From assembly GCA_016191085.1 (NCBI GenBank), contig JACPPJ010000021.1:1-64000 (forward strand): a DNA stretch of 64,000 bases. Reading direction: 5' to 3'. Positions 27,634 through 38,026 of this stretch are shown piece after piece. Below the pieces are notes generated by a model. The model made no database searches. It was not told the DNA's origin and saw only the letters and a program-made list of their open reading frames with translations. The translations under genes were made by a program, and so were the position numbers. Source of the stretch: Acidobacteriota bacterium. Lineage in GTDB: Bacteria; Acidobacteriota; Terriglobia; 2-12-FULL-54-10. Positions within the stretch are counted from its first letter, which is position 1, and every line of letters begins with the position of its first letter.

Positions 27634-30600
27634 TCAGAAGCGGTAGCGCAGCGAGAATTGGATCTGGCGGGAGTCCGTGACGGTTCGGAAGATCTGCCCG
27701 GCGCTACCTGCGGGAACGCCGGAGGCGTCCGGAAAGACAATCACGCCGCCGTTCACCTGCGGCGCAGTGGGGCTGCTGGGGGTGGCGAAGTTGGGATGAT
27801 TCAGGAGATTGAAAACATCGGCGCGAAATTCGAATTGGTGAGAATCTCTGATCGTAACAGTCTTATTCAGTGACAAGTCGAGGTTCGCGAACGCCGGACC
27901 TCTCAGCGCGTTTCTACCCACATCGCCGTAGAATCCGGCGGGTTGCAATACGAACGCCGCCGGGTCAAACCATCTCGCCGGGTCAGCCAGAATCACTTTG
28001 CGTTGGAAGTTCGGATTCCAGTTTGGGCGGTCGGCAATGGAATTGTCCGTCTGCAAGTTCCCCGAGCGGTTGAAGCCGTCAATCACGGTAAATGGGTAGG
28101 CGGTTGAGAGAGACGCGACGCCAGAGAAGATCCAGCCGCCCAGCAATGACCGCCACTGGCCCCATGATGGCGTTTCGTAGATGAAGTGAAGTACCAAGCG
28201 GTGACGGACATCGAATGCGGAAGGTCCCTTGTCGAGAAATGGATCAGTAGGGTCTTGGGCGTTCGATGGCTGGTTAGGAAAAGCGGTGAATGACGAGTCG
28301 CTGGTGCTGAGCGATTTACTCCAGGTGTAAGAACCCTGAATGGTCCATCCTGCGCGGTAGCGTCTCTCCAAGCTCAACTGCAACGCATTGTACCAGGAGT
28401 TCCCATCCGAGCTGCGGCCGCGAATAGGCCCAAAGTTCGGATTCCGCCGGGGCAGGCCTGGCGCGAAGAATTTGCGTCCATCCGGGAGAATAGTGGGCGT
28501 CGCGGGGTTCGCCTCGAGGGAGCGAATGAGGTGCAGGCTACGGTTGCCCACGTATGCTGCCTTTGCAACGACGTTCCTTGCGATCTGCTGCTCCCATAGC
28601 AAATTCCACTCCTGCGCATAAGGTTGGCTGAGGTCATAGCTGATCGATTGACCAGTCGTCGACTGGGCGGGCGTTCTTCCCGCCGCCAAGGGATCGGGAA
28701 AGCTGGGGAGAGCAATCACCACTTGCCGCACAAACGGCGGAACCAGCCGCGAATTGCCAAACATATTCACGACCAGCGGATTATGAAAAATTCCATACCC
28801 GCCGCGCAGCACGGAGCGGCTGTTGCCAAACAGATTCCAGGCAAACCCGAACCGAGGCGCGATGGAGCGGTTCAGAGAATTGAAGAGCTGCTCGCCGATC
28901 GTAATCTGCGCGTCCAGTGGAGAGCGCAGATTGGCCATGCGGCCGTTGACTTCAACCGGCGAGTTGGTGAATTCATACCGTATGCCCAAGTTCAGGGTCA
29001 GATTGGGCGCGACCTGGAAATCATCCTGAGCGAATAGGTTCAAAGCGGTCCAGCGCCATCCAGCAGGGGAGGCGATGTTGCCTGCATTGGTTCCGCCAAG
29101 CACGCCCAGCCAACTATTAGGCGCACCCGCCAGGAACTGCTGAATGGGCCCTCCGGGGAATTGCGGCAGACCTGCAAAAGTGTATTGACCGTTAAAGAAA
29201 GTGCCACGATATTCGTTTGCCTGATACCGCTGCACCGATCCGCCGTACTTTTGGGAGTGACGGCCACGGCGATACGAGAAGTTCTCGACGGTTTCGAAGA
29301 CGTTCTGCTTCACTCCAAACGGCGCGAACACCTGATTGCCAATATTGGATAGCCCGCCGACAGCCAGCACACCCAAAGATCGTCCGGGAAACGGCGTGAG
29401 GCTCAGCCCTCCTGGAGCCGGAGGCAATAGAATGTCCTCTCCCGTGCGGTTGAAGGCAAAATGGAACTCGTTCACCGCGCTCGATCCGATCGCGCTGGTC
29501 GCTCCCACCATCGAGTAAATGTTGCGGTGCGGGACTTCGTCGGGAAAACCGGGCACTGGGCTGCCGTGAAAGGCAATCGTAGAAGATCCGTTCTGAATCG
29601 CGACTCGTGCCACTATGCTGGTGTTTTCGTTCCACCGGTGATCCAAGCGCGCCAGGCCGTAATCTTCCTGCGTGGGCTGATTGCCTATGCTCAACAGTCC
29701 CGCAGTTTTGCCGTCCGCGTTCTCGGGCAGATTTGGCAGAGGATAAAGCTGCAGGAACGGCACGACGGCGGGCGAGATGGCAACGGGAATTGTCCGTCCG
29801 GGACTTGCAGGATCGGGAAAGATTCCACGGCGCGCTGCAGCAGACGGCACGGTAGACACGCTGGTGATTCCCTTAGCTTCCCGCAGGGCTTCGTAATTAA
29901 CGAAGAAGAACGTCCGGTCGCGCCGGACGGGTCCTCCCAACGATGCGCCGAACTGGTTGCGGCGAAACGCGGGAATCCGCGTCGTTGGGAAATCGAAGAA
30001 GTTCTTCGCGTCGAGCGCACTGTTGCGCAGATATTCGTAAACGGAACCGTGAAACTGGTTCGACCCCGAACGAGTCGCCACGTTGATTACACCGCCGGAA
30101 TTCCTGCCAAACTCCGCGCGGTAATTGTTCAGCAGCACGCGGAACTCCTGGACTGAATCCAGGCCCAGTAGCAGTCCGTTTGAGCCGCCGGGTGTGCGCC
30201 CGGAGAACAAGTCGTTGATGTCGGCTCCGTCCACCAGGAACAGCGTGGACTGATCGATCTGCCCGTTCACCAGGAAGTTGGACCACTTCCCTCCAAAAGG
30301 CGTGTTCACTGCTCCGGTGTTGTTCGGGACGATGCCAGGCTCGAGCAGCGTAAGCAACGAAAAATCGCGGCCGTTCAGAGGAAGCTGCGAAAGCCGCTGC
30401 CGGTCCACCAATCCGGAAATGGTTCCGCTGGTGGCGTCCACCAACGGTGCTTCGGCAGTCACCTCGATAACCTCGCGAACGCCGCTGACCTGTAATGTGA
30501 AATCGTAAATGAGGATTTGATTTACCGTTAGCACCACGCCTGCTGTTTTTGCTGGTGCCAAGCCGAGTGCCACCGCTTCTGCTTCATAATTCCCGGCGGG

Positions 30601-30879
30601 GACGGCCGCTTGATACCGGCCGGCGGAGTCGGTGTTTGCGGTATACACCAGCCCACGATCGGTGTCGCGGATGCTGATGCGGGCTCCCGCCACGGCGCCG
30701 CTGGAGGCGTCGGTGACGCGTCCTTTGATGATTGCACTGACAGATTGCGCCGGCAGCAGGCGTTCACCGGCACATAAGACGAGCAGGCACAGCGTCGCAA
30801 GCGCAACGGTTCTCAATCGGGGGGCGGCCGATCGGGGCGTTTTAGTAGATGACTCAGAAACTGGCATAGAAGGCGGCAA
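27634..30879 (-). CDS. TonB-dependent receptor (Oar-like) with N-terminal carboxypeptidase-regulatory-like domain
   Basis: IKGRVTDASSGAVAGARISIRDTDRGLVYTANTDSAGRYQAAVPAGNYEAEA; plug GRDFSLLTLLEPG; C-terminal beta-barrel ending SLRYRF. Confidence 0.92.
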   Translation of the reverse strand: MPPSMPVSESSTKTPRSAAPRLRTVALATLCLLVLCAGERLLPAQSVSAIIKGRVTDASSGAVAGARISIRDTDRGLVYTANTDSAGRYQAAVPAGNYEAEAVALGLAPAKTAGVVLTVNQILIYDFTLQVSGVREVIEVTAEAPLVDATSGTISGLVDRQRLSQLPLNGRDFSLLTLLEPGIVPNNTGAVNTPFGGKWSNFLVNGQIDQSTLFLVDGADINDLFSGRTPGGSNGLLLGLDSVQEFRVLLNNYRAEFGRNSGGVINVATRSGSNQFHGSVYEYLRNSALDAKNFFDFPTTRIPAFRRNQFGASLGGPVRRDRTFFFVNYEALREAKGITSVSTVPSAAARRGIFPDPASPGRTIPVAISPAVVPFLQLYPLPNLPENADGKTAGLLSIGNQPTQEDYGLARLDHRWNENTSIVARVAIQNGSSTIAFHGSPVPGFPDEVPHRNIYSMVGATSAIGSSAVNEFHFAFNRTGEDILLPPAPGGLSLTPFPGRSLGVLAVGGLSNIGNQVFAPFGVKQNVFETVENFSYRRGRHSQKYGGSVQRYQANEYRGTFFNGQYTFAGLPQFPGGPIQQFLAGAPNSWLGVLGGTNAGNIASPAGWRWTALNLFAQDDFQVAPNLTLNLGIRYEFTNSPVEVNGRMANLRSPLDAQITIGEQLFNSLNRSIAPRFGFAWNLFGNSRSVLRGGYGIFHNPLVVNMFGNSRLVPPFVRQVVIALPSFPDPLAAGRTPAQSTTGQSISYDLSQPYAQEWNLLWEQQIARNVVAKAAYVGNRSLHLIRSLEANPATPTILPDGRKFFAPGLPRRNPNFGPIRGRSSDGNSWYNALQLSLERRYRAGWTIQGSYTWSKSLSTSDSSFTAFPNQPSNAQDPTDPFLDKGPSAFDVRHRLVLHFIYETPSWGQWRSLLGGWIFSGVASLSTAYPFTVIDGFNRSGNLQTDNSIADRPNWNPNFQRKVILADPARWFDPAAFVLQPAGFYGDVGRNALRGPAFANLDLSLNKTVTIRDSHQFEFRADVFNLLNHPNFATPSSPTAPQVNGGVIVFPDASGVPAGSAGQIFRTVTDSRQIQFSLRYRF

Positions 30880-31007
30880 ACAGGCTCGGGGTTATGTTAA
30901 CTTTGCTTTCGGTGGGGCGCAACCGCATATTGGGCGTGCTCTCATTGCTCGGCATCCCGCTTCGACTTATGATTGTCTGCTCGGAATTCAACGGAAGGGA
31001 AGTACTT

Positions 31008-31832
31008 ATGAAACGAATCCTCCAGAGCGTAACGTGTTTGATCGCATTGTTTTCCTATGCCGCGACGATTGCTTTGGCCGGAGTAGTGATTCAGCAGGAG
31101 GGCGGGGAAGTCGGCGGCGGCAAACCGAAGCAGAAGACGACGGTTTACATCCAAGCCGGCAAGATGCGTGTCGAGGGAGAAGCCCCCGATGCAAAGAAGT
31201 TCGCGATGATCTTCGATGACAGCAAGCAAGTGATGTGGATGCTCAGTCCGGATGAGGGTGTTTACCGCGAGCTGACAGCCAGCCAAGTGCAGCAGATGGG
31301 GCAGCAGATGAATGCGGCTATGCAGCAAATGCAGGCGCAGCTCGCCGGATTGCCGCCCGACCAGCGAAAAATGGTCGAAGACATGATGAAGGGCAAGATG
31401 GGAGGCGCAAACGTGCCGCCGCAGATTACAGTGCAAGAGAAAGGAAGCGGCGAAAAAATCGGTTCGTTTACCACCACCCGATACGCGGTGCTGGCGAACG
31501 GCCAACTTTCTGAGGACATCTGGGCCGCCTCTCTAGATCAGTTGCACCTCCAGGACGCCGATTTCAAGACATTTCAAGCCATGGCGAAGTTCTACGAGCC
31601 GCTGGCCCGGAACGCGCCGAAAGGCTCGTGGTCCGCGCCAACGATGCAGCAGATCAAGGGAATGCCGGTCCGCACGGTTACATACGACGGCGGACGTCCC
31701 GCGCACCAATGGGATGTGCTGGCTGTGCAGGAGAAGTCTTTGGACAATGGGCTGTTCACGTTGCCCGCAGGACTCAAAAAGCAGGAAATGATGCCGGGCA
31801 TGGGCGCAGGGAGGGGAATGGGCAGGCAGTGA
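31008..31832 (+). CDS. DUF4412-like secreted protein
   Basis: Signal peptide MKRILQSVTCLIALFSYAATIALA; KTTVYIQAGKMRVEGEAPDAKKFAMIFDDSKQVMWMLSPDEGVY. Confidence 0.75.
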   Translation: MKRILQSVTCLIALFSYAATIALAGVVIQQEGGEVGGGKPKQKTTVYIQAGKMRVEGEAPDAKKFAMIFDDSKQVMWMLSPDEGVYRELTASQVQQMGQQMNAAMQQMQAQLAGLPPDQRKMVEDMMKGKMGGANVPPQITVQEKGSGEKIGSFTTTRYAVLANGQLSEDIWAASLDQLHLQDADFKTFQAMAKFYEPLARNAPKGSWSAPTMQQIKGMPVRTVTYDGGRPAHQWDVLAVQEKSLDNGLFTLPAGLKKQEMMPGMGAGRGMGRQ

Positions 31833-31883
31833 CTGTGAGTCGCTGCGTTTGCAAAGCATCGCTGCCGATGCCAAAATAAAGCC

Positions 31884-32390
31884 ATGGTGCAAAGTAATTC
31901 TGCCGACGGGCAGCGGTTTGAAGGGATTATCACCGCCTCGCTGGATCAGGCGATTAACTGGGCGCGAAAATCATCGCTGTGGCCGATGTCCTTTGGCTTG
32001 GCCTGCTGCGCGATTGAGATGATGTCCATGGGTGCATCGCGCTTTGACATCGCGCGGTTCGGAGCGGAGGTCTTCCGGCCGTCGCCGCGACAGTCCGATC
32101 TGATGATCATCGCGGGCCGGGTGTCGCAGAAGATGGCTCCCGTCATCAAGCAGCTTTATGACCAGATGCCGGAGCCGAAATGGGTGATCTCGATGGGGGC
32201 ATGCGCCACCTCGGGCGGAGTCTTCAACAACTACGCCATTGTTCAGGGCGTCAACCAAGTGATCCCCGTGGATGTGTACGTACCTGGCTGCCCACCGCGC
32301 CCGGAACAGTTGATCTACGCCATTCTTCTCTTACAGCAGAAGATCCAAAAAGAGCGCGGTACTTTCCAACGCACCGCGAACTTGGCTTAA
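31884..32390 (+). CDS. nuoB: NADH-quinone oxidoreductase subunit B (orphan)
   Basis: [64 protein letters not shown]. Confidence 0.93.
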   Translation: MVQSNSADGQRFEGIITASLDQAINWARKSSLWPMSFGLACCAIEMMSMGASRFDIARFGAEVFRPSPRQSDLMIIAGRVSQKMAPVIKQLYDQMPEPKWVISMGACATSGGVFNNYAIVQGVNQVIPVDVYVPGCPPRPEQLIYAILLLQQKIQKERGTFQRTANLA

Positions 32391-32473
32391 CAGCCATGAC
32401 GAATCAAGAGTGGGAAAACAGAATGGCCGAACTGCGCCCGCAATGGCTTCTCTGGTCGAGCATATAGACCGCT

Positions 32474-33556
32474 TCATTCAGGGCCGATAGTCCAACGGAC
32501 ATTAGTCGGCAGTTCGGCCACTGTGGCTCGCAAGCTGCCCACCATCACCTGCTTTCCCGGTTCCGCGTACTCCCGACGCACATAACCGAACGCCACAGTC
32601 TTTCCCAAACTGAAGCAATACGCGGAACTGCCGGTTGATCCCACGGGCTCCCCGTCGATGACGATCTGCGTCTCTGGCGTGATCTCCTTGCGCTCCTCCA
32701 CCAGCAGGTGCACCAGCGTGCGGTTGGCGTGACCACGGGAACGCACTCGCTCGACGACTTCCTGCCCGATGTAACATCCTTTCGTGAAGCTCACGGCCTG
32801 CATCTGCCCGGTTTCCTGGAGCAGATTCTTGTCCGTGACATCCACGCCATAGCGCGGAATGCCCGCCTCTATCCGGCAAGTTTCCATGGCCTGAAATCCT
32901 ACCGCCCTGATGATGTCCGCACGGAGCCGTAAGAGTCTGCCCACTATATCGCCCGCTTTTTCCGCGGCGGCGAGTATCCAGTAGCCGTGATCGCCGCTCG
33001 TGGATCCCTCAACGAAGCGGGCCTGGAGGTCGTCACGGTACACGTGAGCCAGGGCGCCCGGCCCCGGAAGTCCCGTGCCGATGGCCTGCCTCAACATGTC
33101 ACGCCCCAACGGTCCCTCAACCGCAAAGCAGGCAAGTTCCTCGCGTTGATCCAGCAGTGCAACATCATCCGCAATGATATGACGGTCAAGCTGCTCCCAA
33201 ATTGTTTCATATGATTGCGGCTCGCAGTCGAGCAGATAACTCTTCTCATCCAGCCGGAGAATCCGCGCGTCAGCCAGGATATGTCCCCGCACATTCAACA
33301 GAAACGTGTAATTGCCTCGCCCGATCTCCAGGCCTGTCACTTCGTTCGTCACCATTCCGTGCAAGAAGCGGGGAGCATCTTCGCCGCGGACGAGCAACCT
33401 GCCGCGATGCGACAGATCGGCAACGCCAGCCGATTTCTTCAATGCCCAGTATTCTTCTTCAACGGAGCCGAAATACGCGGGGACCTCCCAACCGTGGAGA
33501 TCAATCCAGTGCTGCGTCATGGTTTGGAATTTGTCGAATAGGGGACTGCGTGGCAT
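32474..33556 (-). CDS. Folate-binding YgfZ/GcvT-like protein
   Basis: TKGCYIGQEVVERVRSRGHANRTLV YgfZ signature; N-terminal GcvT-like fold. Confidence 0.9.
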   Translation of the reverse strand: MPRSPLFDKFQTMTQHWIDLHGWEVPAYFGSVEEEYWALKKSAGVADLSHRGRLLVRGEDAPRFLHGMVTNEVTGLEIGRGNYTFLLNVRGHILADARILRLDEKSYLLDCEPQSYETIWEQLDRHIIADDVALLDQREELACFAVEGPLGRDMLRQAIGTGLPGPGALAHVYRDDLQARFVEGSTSGDHGYWILAAAEKAGDIVGRLLRLRADIIRAVGFQAMETCRIEAGIPRYGVDVTDKNLLQETGQMQAVSFTKGCYIGQEVVERVRSRGHANRTLVHLLVEERKEITPETQIVIDGEPVGSTGSSAYCFSLGKTVAFGYVRREYAEPGKQVMVGSLRATVAELPTNVRWTIGPE

Positions 33557-33747
33557 GATAGTATCTGCAAATGTTCGGGTCGTTATGCTTCCACAATCAT
33601 TTTAGTATGCGTGGCAAAGCCAAGCCACAATCAGCAGAGCGATTGCTGAATTCTGATGCTTCTTTGGTCCGAAAAGCTTAAGATCAAGACATCCCTGTTC
33701 ACAACAGCGGGTAAGAGATCGAGTGCTGGCCAGGTTGCGCAGCGCGC

Positions 33748-35010
33748 GTGAGAAGTATGGCTGAAGAATTTGAACAACCTTCTGTGGCGACGCGCCACCC
33801 GAGCGTGCTGTCAAGGACCTTCCGGGCCTTTCATTATCCCGATTTTCGCCTGATGTGGTCGGGCGCATTCACCTCCACCACCGGCACATGGATGCAGACC
33901 GTAGCGCAAAATGTGCTGATCTATGAGATGACCGGTTCGAAGTTCTACCTGGGTTTGATCGCTTTCCTTGGAGACCTGCCGATTGTGCTGTTCTCACTGA
34001 TCGGCGGCGTGGTCGCGGACCGTTTTGACCGCCGCAAGCTTCTGCTGGGCTCTCAGTACACCCAAATGACCTGTGCTTTCATATTGACGACGCTGGTACT
34101 GCTCCATCGCGTCGAGGTGTGGCACATGCTGGCGCTAGTTTTTATTGCGGGTACGGGTCAATCATTCGGAGGACCAGCGTACCAGGCCCTCATTCCCGGA
34201 TTGGTTAAACGGGAAGACGTTCCCAACGCCATCGCACTGAACTCCATCCAGTTTAATCTCGCCCGCGTCTTTGGGCCGCTACTGGCGGGCGCAACTCTGG
34301 TCGCCTTTGGCGTGGCACTGTGTTTCTTCCTGAACGGTATTTCATTCTTCGCTGTCATCATCAGCCTGTACATCATACGTGCTACTTTTAAGCCCGAGCG
34401 CACCACAGAATCCATCTTCACAGGCATGCGAAACGGCTTCTCCTACATGGCCAGTCGGGGGGCTCTTTGGCAGTTGAGCGTGCTGGGCTTCATTAGTACC
34501 TTCTGCGGAGTGCCGCTGCTGACTCTGCTGCTCGTTTTCGCCAAGGACATCTTTCATACCGGCGACATTGGATATACCTACCTGCTGGCCGCTTCCGGGT
34601 CCGGCTCGATCACCGGCGCGCTGCTCTACGCCAGCCTTTCGCGGCGCGAGAACCACGGCATGTTGGCGCTGCGCGTTCAAATCGTTTTCGCCTTGCTGCT
34701 GGCTGCTTTCGCACTCTCCCGCAACTTGGTGCTCAGTTATCTGGTGGTGTTTTGCGCGGGCGTCTGCTTAATTACATTGTTCTCCTCGATCACGTCCCTG
34801 GTGCAGTTGAACGTGGCGGACAGCCTTCGCGGGCGGGTTATGAGCATCTTCATGCTGGCATTCCGCGGCGGCATGCCGCTGGGGAACCTGGTGGCGGGAT
34901 ATGTAGCCTCGCAGTTCTCGCCATCCGCGGCACTGCTTGCCGGGAGCGTTCTGCTGGGTTCTACTGCTATCGCGTTCCTGATATCCGGCAGCAGCATCAA
35001 ACGGCTCTAA
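33748..35010 (+). CDS. MFS transporter (EntS-like, MFS_3)
   Basis: FRLMWSGAFTSTTGTWMQTVAQNVLIYEMTGS; GGVVADRFDRRKLLLG; 12 TM. Confidence 0.9.
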   Translation: MRSMAEEFEQPSVATRHPSVLSRTFRAFHYPDFRLMWSGAFTSTTGTWMQTVAQNVLIYEMTGSKFYLGLIAFLGDLPIVLFSLIGGVVADRFDRRKLLLGSQYTQMTCAFILTTLVLLHRVEVWHMLALVFIAGTGQSFGGPAYQALIPGLVKREDVPNAIALNSIQFNLARVFGPLLAGATLVAFGVALCFFLNGISFFAVIISLYIIRATFKPERTTESIFTGMRNGFSYMASRGALWQLSVLGFISTFCGVPLLTLLLVFAKDIFHTGDIGYTYLLAASGSGSITGALLYASLSRRENHGMLALRVQIVFALLLAAFALSRNLVLSYLVVFCAGVCLITLFSSITSLVQLNVADSLRGRVMSIFMLAFRGGMPLGNLVAGYVASQFSPSAALLAGSVLLGSTAIAFLISGSSIKRL

Positions 35011-35023
35011 GAGAGCCGTAAGG

Positions 35024-35165
35024 TCCAAGCACCAAATCTCAAATCCCAAATAAATTCAACAGCCCAAGCAGCAATGACCAAACAGCGCGTGTTTAGGTGC
35101 TGGCGTTTAAAAATCTTGAGTTTTGAGTTTGGAGCTTGTGTAGGATTTGAGGTTTGGTGCTTGGA
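35024..35165. repeat. MITE-like foldback element
   Basis: Terminal inverted repeats TCCAAGCACCAAATCTCAAATCC (35024-35046) / GGATTTGAGGTTTGGTGCTTGGA (35143-35165), 22/23 complementary. Confidence 0.8.
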
Positions 35166-35187
35166 GCTTCTTATCCGCACGATAAAG

Positions 35188-35209
35188 CTGGGGCGCCGAA
35201 GCGCCCCAG
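35188..35209 (-). terminator. Hairpin downstream of the RRM gene, possible terminator
   Basis: CTGGGGCG-ccgaag-CGCCCCAG 8-bp stem immediately after the RRM stop; followed on the minus strand by only a weak U tract (CTTTATCG). Confidence 0.5.
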
Positions 35210-35229
35210 GAAAGCGTGTCTTGAGGTGA

Positions 35230-35556
35230 TTACCAGCGGGGTTCACGATGGGACCGTCCGCCGCCGCCGCCACCGCTGCGGTATCCACCACCACCGCCGC
35301 CGGTGCGTTCCGGCTTGGGACGAGCTTCGTTTACGTTCAGGGCGCGTCCATCGAGCTCTCTGCCGTTCAGAGCCGCGATGGCCTGAGCCGCTGCGTCATC
35401 ATCCGCCATTTCCACGAAACCAAAGCCACGGGAGCGGCCCGTCTCGCGGTCTGTCATAACTTGAACTCTGGTGATTTCCCCGAACTGCTCGAACAGCGCC
35501 CGCAGATCGCTCTCCGTCGTCTGAAAATTCATATTACCTACGAACAGATTCTTCAT
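35230..35556 (-). CDS. RRM-domain RNA-binding protein with glycine-rich tail
   Basis: MKNLFVGNMNFQTTESDLRALFEQFGEITRVQVMTDRETGRSRGFGFVEM (RNP1/RNP2), Gly/Arg tail. Confidence 0.93.
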   Translation of the reverse strand: MKNLFVGNMNFQTTESDLRALFEQFGEITRVQVMTDRETGRSRGFGFVEMADDDAAAQAIAALNGRELDGRALNVNEARPKPERTGGGGGGYRSGGGGGGRSHREPRW

Positions 35557-35790
35557 TTCTCTACGTTTTTCTCCTTTGAAATATCGCCGTGCGAACGAAT
35601 CCGGGGGACCAGAGACGATCCTAAGCAGCGATCGGAATTTGAACGGAGTCAAGTGTGGCAGGAGTCAAGCAGCTAAAAGCAGACCAAGCGAAACCGACTT
35701 CTTCAAAATTCACAGTTTAGATCATCACACGCTTTCTGCGTAAATGCAAGAGGGGGTAATTGGTAAGTGGACGAACCATTTTGTTTCCCT

Positions 35791-37599
35791 CTACAGCGGG
35801 TACTTACCATGTCGCACCACAACGGCCGCGATTTCCCTTCTCAACCCGATCACGTTCACGATATTGCGGCGCACCAGCCGATTCAAGAACGCAAGGTGAG
35901 TTCGCAGGGAATCGCCTCCGGCAGTAGCGGCGAGGGCGGTTCGCGCGCGCTGTTCAACCAACTCCAGACGCGTATGCACCCATAGCCGAGCCATGTTGGC
36001 GGCCAATCCCGCTTTCTCCGGGTCCGCCGCGCGGGAGGCGATCTTCTGCGCGCGCAACACTACGGATTCCATGGCGAAGGCTTCCATGACGATATCAGAA
36101 ACGGCTGCCACGATCTCCTGCTGGTTGGCAAGGTCGTTCAGGTATTTCTGATACGCGAGCGCCGCCACCCAAAGAGCTGCTTTCTTCACCGCTGTGACGA
36201 TCTGCTTTTCTGTTCCTAGTAGACCGGCGGCGCCAGACGCCGTCTCAGTGGCTGGTGAGAGCGCTTCCTGCATGAGCTGCATGGCGCCAGGCATCAACGC
36301 GAGTTGGCCCGAGGAGCCACGTTTCAGAAGCATGTTCACGGTTACCATGCGATTGATCTCGTTAGTCCCTTCGAAGATGCGATTGATCCGGGCATCGCGA
36401 TAAGCACGCTCGGCGGGATAGTCCTGATGGTACCCGTATCCGCCGTAGATTTGCACACACTCGTCTGCAACATAGTCCAGAATCTCGCTGCAATAGACTT
36501 TGTTGATGGAGCACTCGATGGCGTACTCCTCGATGGCCTTCACTTCTTCGGCGCGCGCGCCAGCAGCGAGCAGCGCGTCAATCAATCCCGCGGTGCGATA
36601 TACGATGCTTTCGCCCGCAAAGGTGCGTGCCGCCATCTCGGCGAGCTTTTCCTGTATCAGTCCGAACTCAGCGATGGCTTTGCCGAAAGCGCGCCGCTGT
36701 TTCGCGTAAGTGGCCGCGTCTTCGAGCGCCTGTTTGGAGCCGCCGACGCATCCAGCAGCAAGGCGCAGCCGCCCGACGTTGAGAATGTTGAATGCGATTA
36801 CGTGGCCGCGTCCGGCTTGGCCCAGCAGATTTTCGACCGGCACCGGGACGTTATCCAGGATCAGCGCGCGTGTTGAGGAGCCCTTGATACCCATCTTCTT
36901 TTCTTCCGCTCCGGTTGAAACCCCGGGGAAGTTCTTCTCGACAATGATGGCGCTGAACTTCTCACCATCGATCTTTGCAAAGATGATGAACAAATCGGCG
37001 TAGCCGCCGTTCGTGATCCACATCTTTTCGCCGTTCAGCAGGTAATGCTTGCCATCGGCGGAAATCGTGGCACGGGTGCGCGCCGCGAGTGCGTCCGAGC
37101 CGGCCTCCGCCTCGCTGAGGCAATAGGCCGCGATCAGTTCACCCGTCGCGAGCCGGGGCAGGTACTTGCGTTTCTGCTCCTCGGTCCCGAAGTAGACAAT
37201 CGGCAGCGTGCCGATACCAGTATGCGCGCCGTAAGACACCGCGAAGGAGGCGTACTGCGACATCTGCTCCGTCGCGATCATTGACGAGGCGATGTCCAAC
37301 TCCATTCCGCCGTATGCTTCCGGTATGTCGATCGAAAGCAGCCCCAGCTCGCCTGCTTGGCGCAGCAGTTTCTCGGTCAACCCGGGCTCCTGGTGCTCGA
37401 TCTGTTGCCATCGCGGAAGGACCTCCTCTCGCATGAACCTATCGGCGGTCTGTAAGATGAGGCGATGCTGCTCAGTGAAATCTTCGGGCGTGAAGATGTC
37501 CTCGGGCCGGCGCTCCTCGATCAAAAAGCTGCCGCCGCGGATGGGTGCACCGCTGGTGGTGGGAGTGGCTGGGACGTTTTGCTTTAAGTTGGTGGACAT
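35791..37599 (-). CDS. Acyl-CoA dehydrogenase family protein
   Basis: AYCLSEAEAGSDALAARTRA; YGGYGYHQDYPAERAYRDARINRIFEGTNEINR. Confidence 0.93.
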   Translation of the reverse strand: MSTNLKQNVPATPTTSGAPIRGGSFLIEERRPEDIFTPEDFTEQHRLILQTADRFMREEVLPRWQQIEHQEPGLTEKLLRQAGELGLLSIDIPEAYGGMELDIASSMIATEQMSQYASFAVSYGAHTGIGTLPIVYFGTEEQKRKYLPRLATGELIAAYCLSEAEAGSDALAARTRATISADGKHYLLNGEKMWITNGGYADLFIIFAKIDGEKFSAIIVEKNFPGVSTGAEEKKMGIKGSSTRALILDNVPVPVENLLGQAGRGHVIAFNILNVGRLRLAAGCVGGSKQALEDAATYAKQRRAFGKAIAEFGLIQEKLAEMAARTFAGESIVYRTAGLIDALLAAGARAEEVKAIEEYAIECSINKVYCSEILDYVADECVQIYGGYGYHQDYPAERAYRDARINRIFEGTNEINRMVTVNMLLKRGSSGQLALMPGAMQLMQEALSPATETASGAAGLLGTEKQIVTAVKKAALWVAALAYQKYLNDLANQQEIVAAVSDIVMEAFAMESVVLRAQKIASRAADPEKAGLAANMARLWVHTRLELVEQRARTALAATAGGDSLRTHLAFLNRLVRRNIVNVIGLRREIAAVVVRHGKYPL

Positions 37600-38026
37600 T
37601 TTTCGCTTTTCCAGTGGCGGCTCTTAGCTCCTACCATCCCTGCTCCTTCGCTTGCTCGGTGCGCGGTGTAAGGGCGGTACAACACCAGCTCCCGCTACTG
37701 CCCCCGCGCCTAGCACGGGCATTTACAAGCAATTTTCGGCGACCTGCATCGTGGTTGCTCATGCTCCCGGACCTTCCCTGGATATTAAACGTTATACAAC
37801 GAATGCGAGGATTTTCATACGCGAAGCCGGAACCGCTCGTTTGGGTCGCGGCTCTGATCTGTGGTTCCACTGTTCTCTGTCACCTGTTCCCTCTTCCCTA
37901 AAACGCCGGACGGAAGTAGAATTCGTGGGAAGCATTGCCTCCTGACCATCTGCAAGGCAGGCCAAGCTCTCAGCCGTTGAGATCCGGCGGCTGTTCCGTT
38001 CCAATCCCATTTACAGAGAGGTCACC

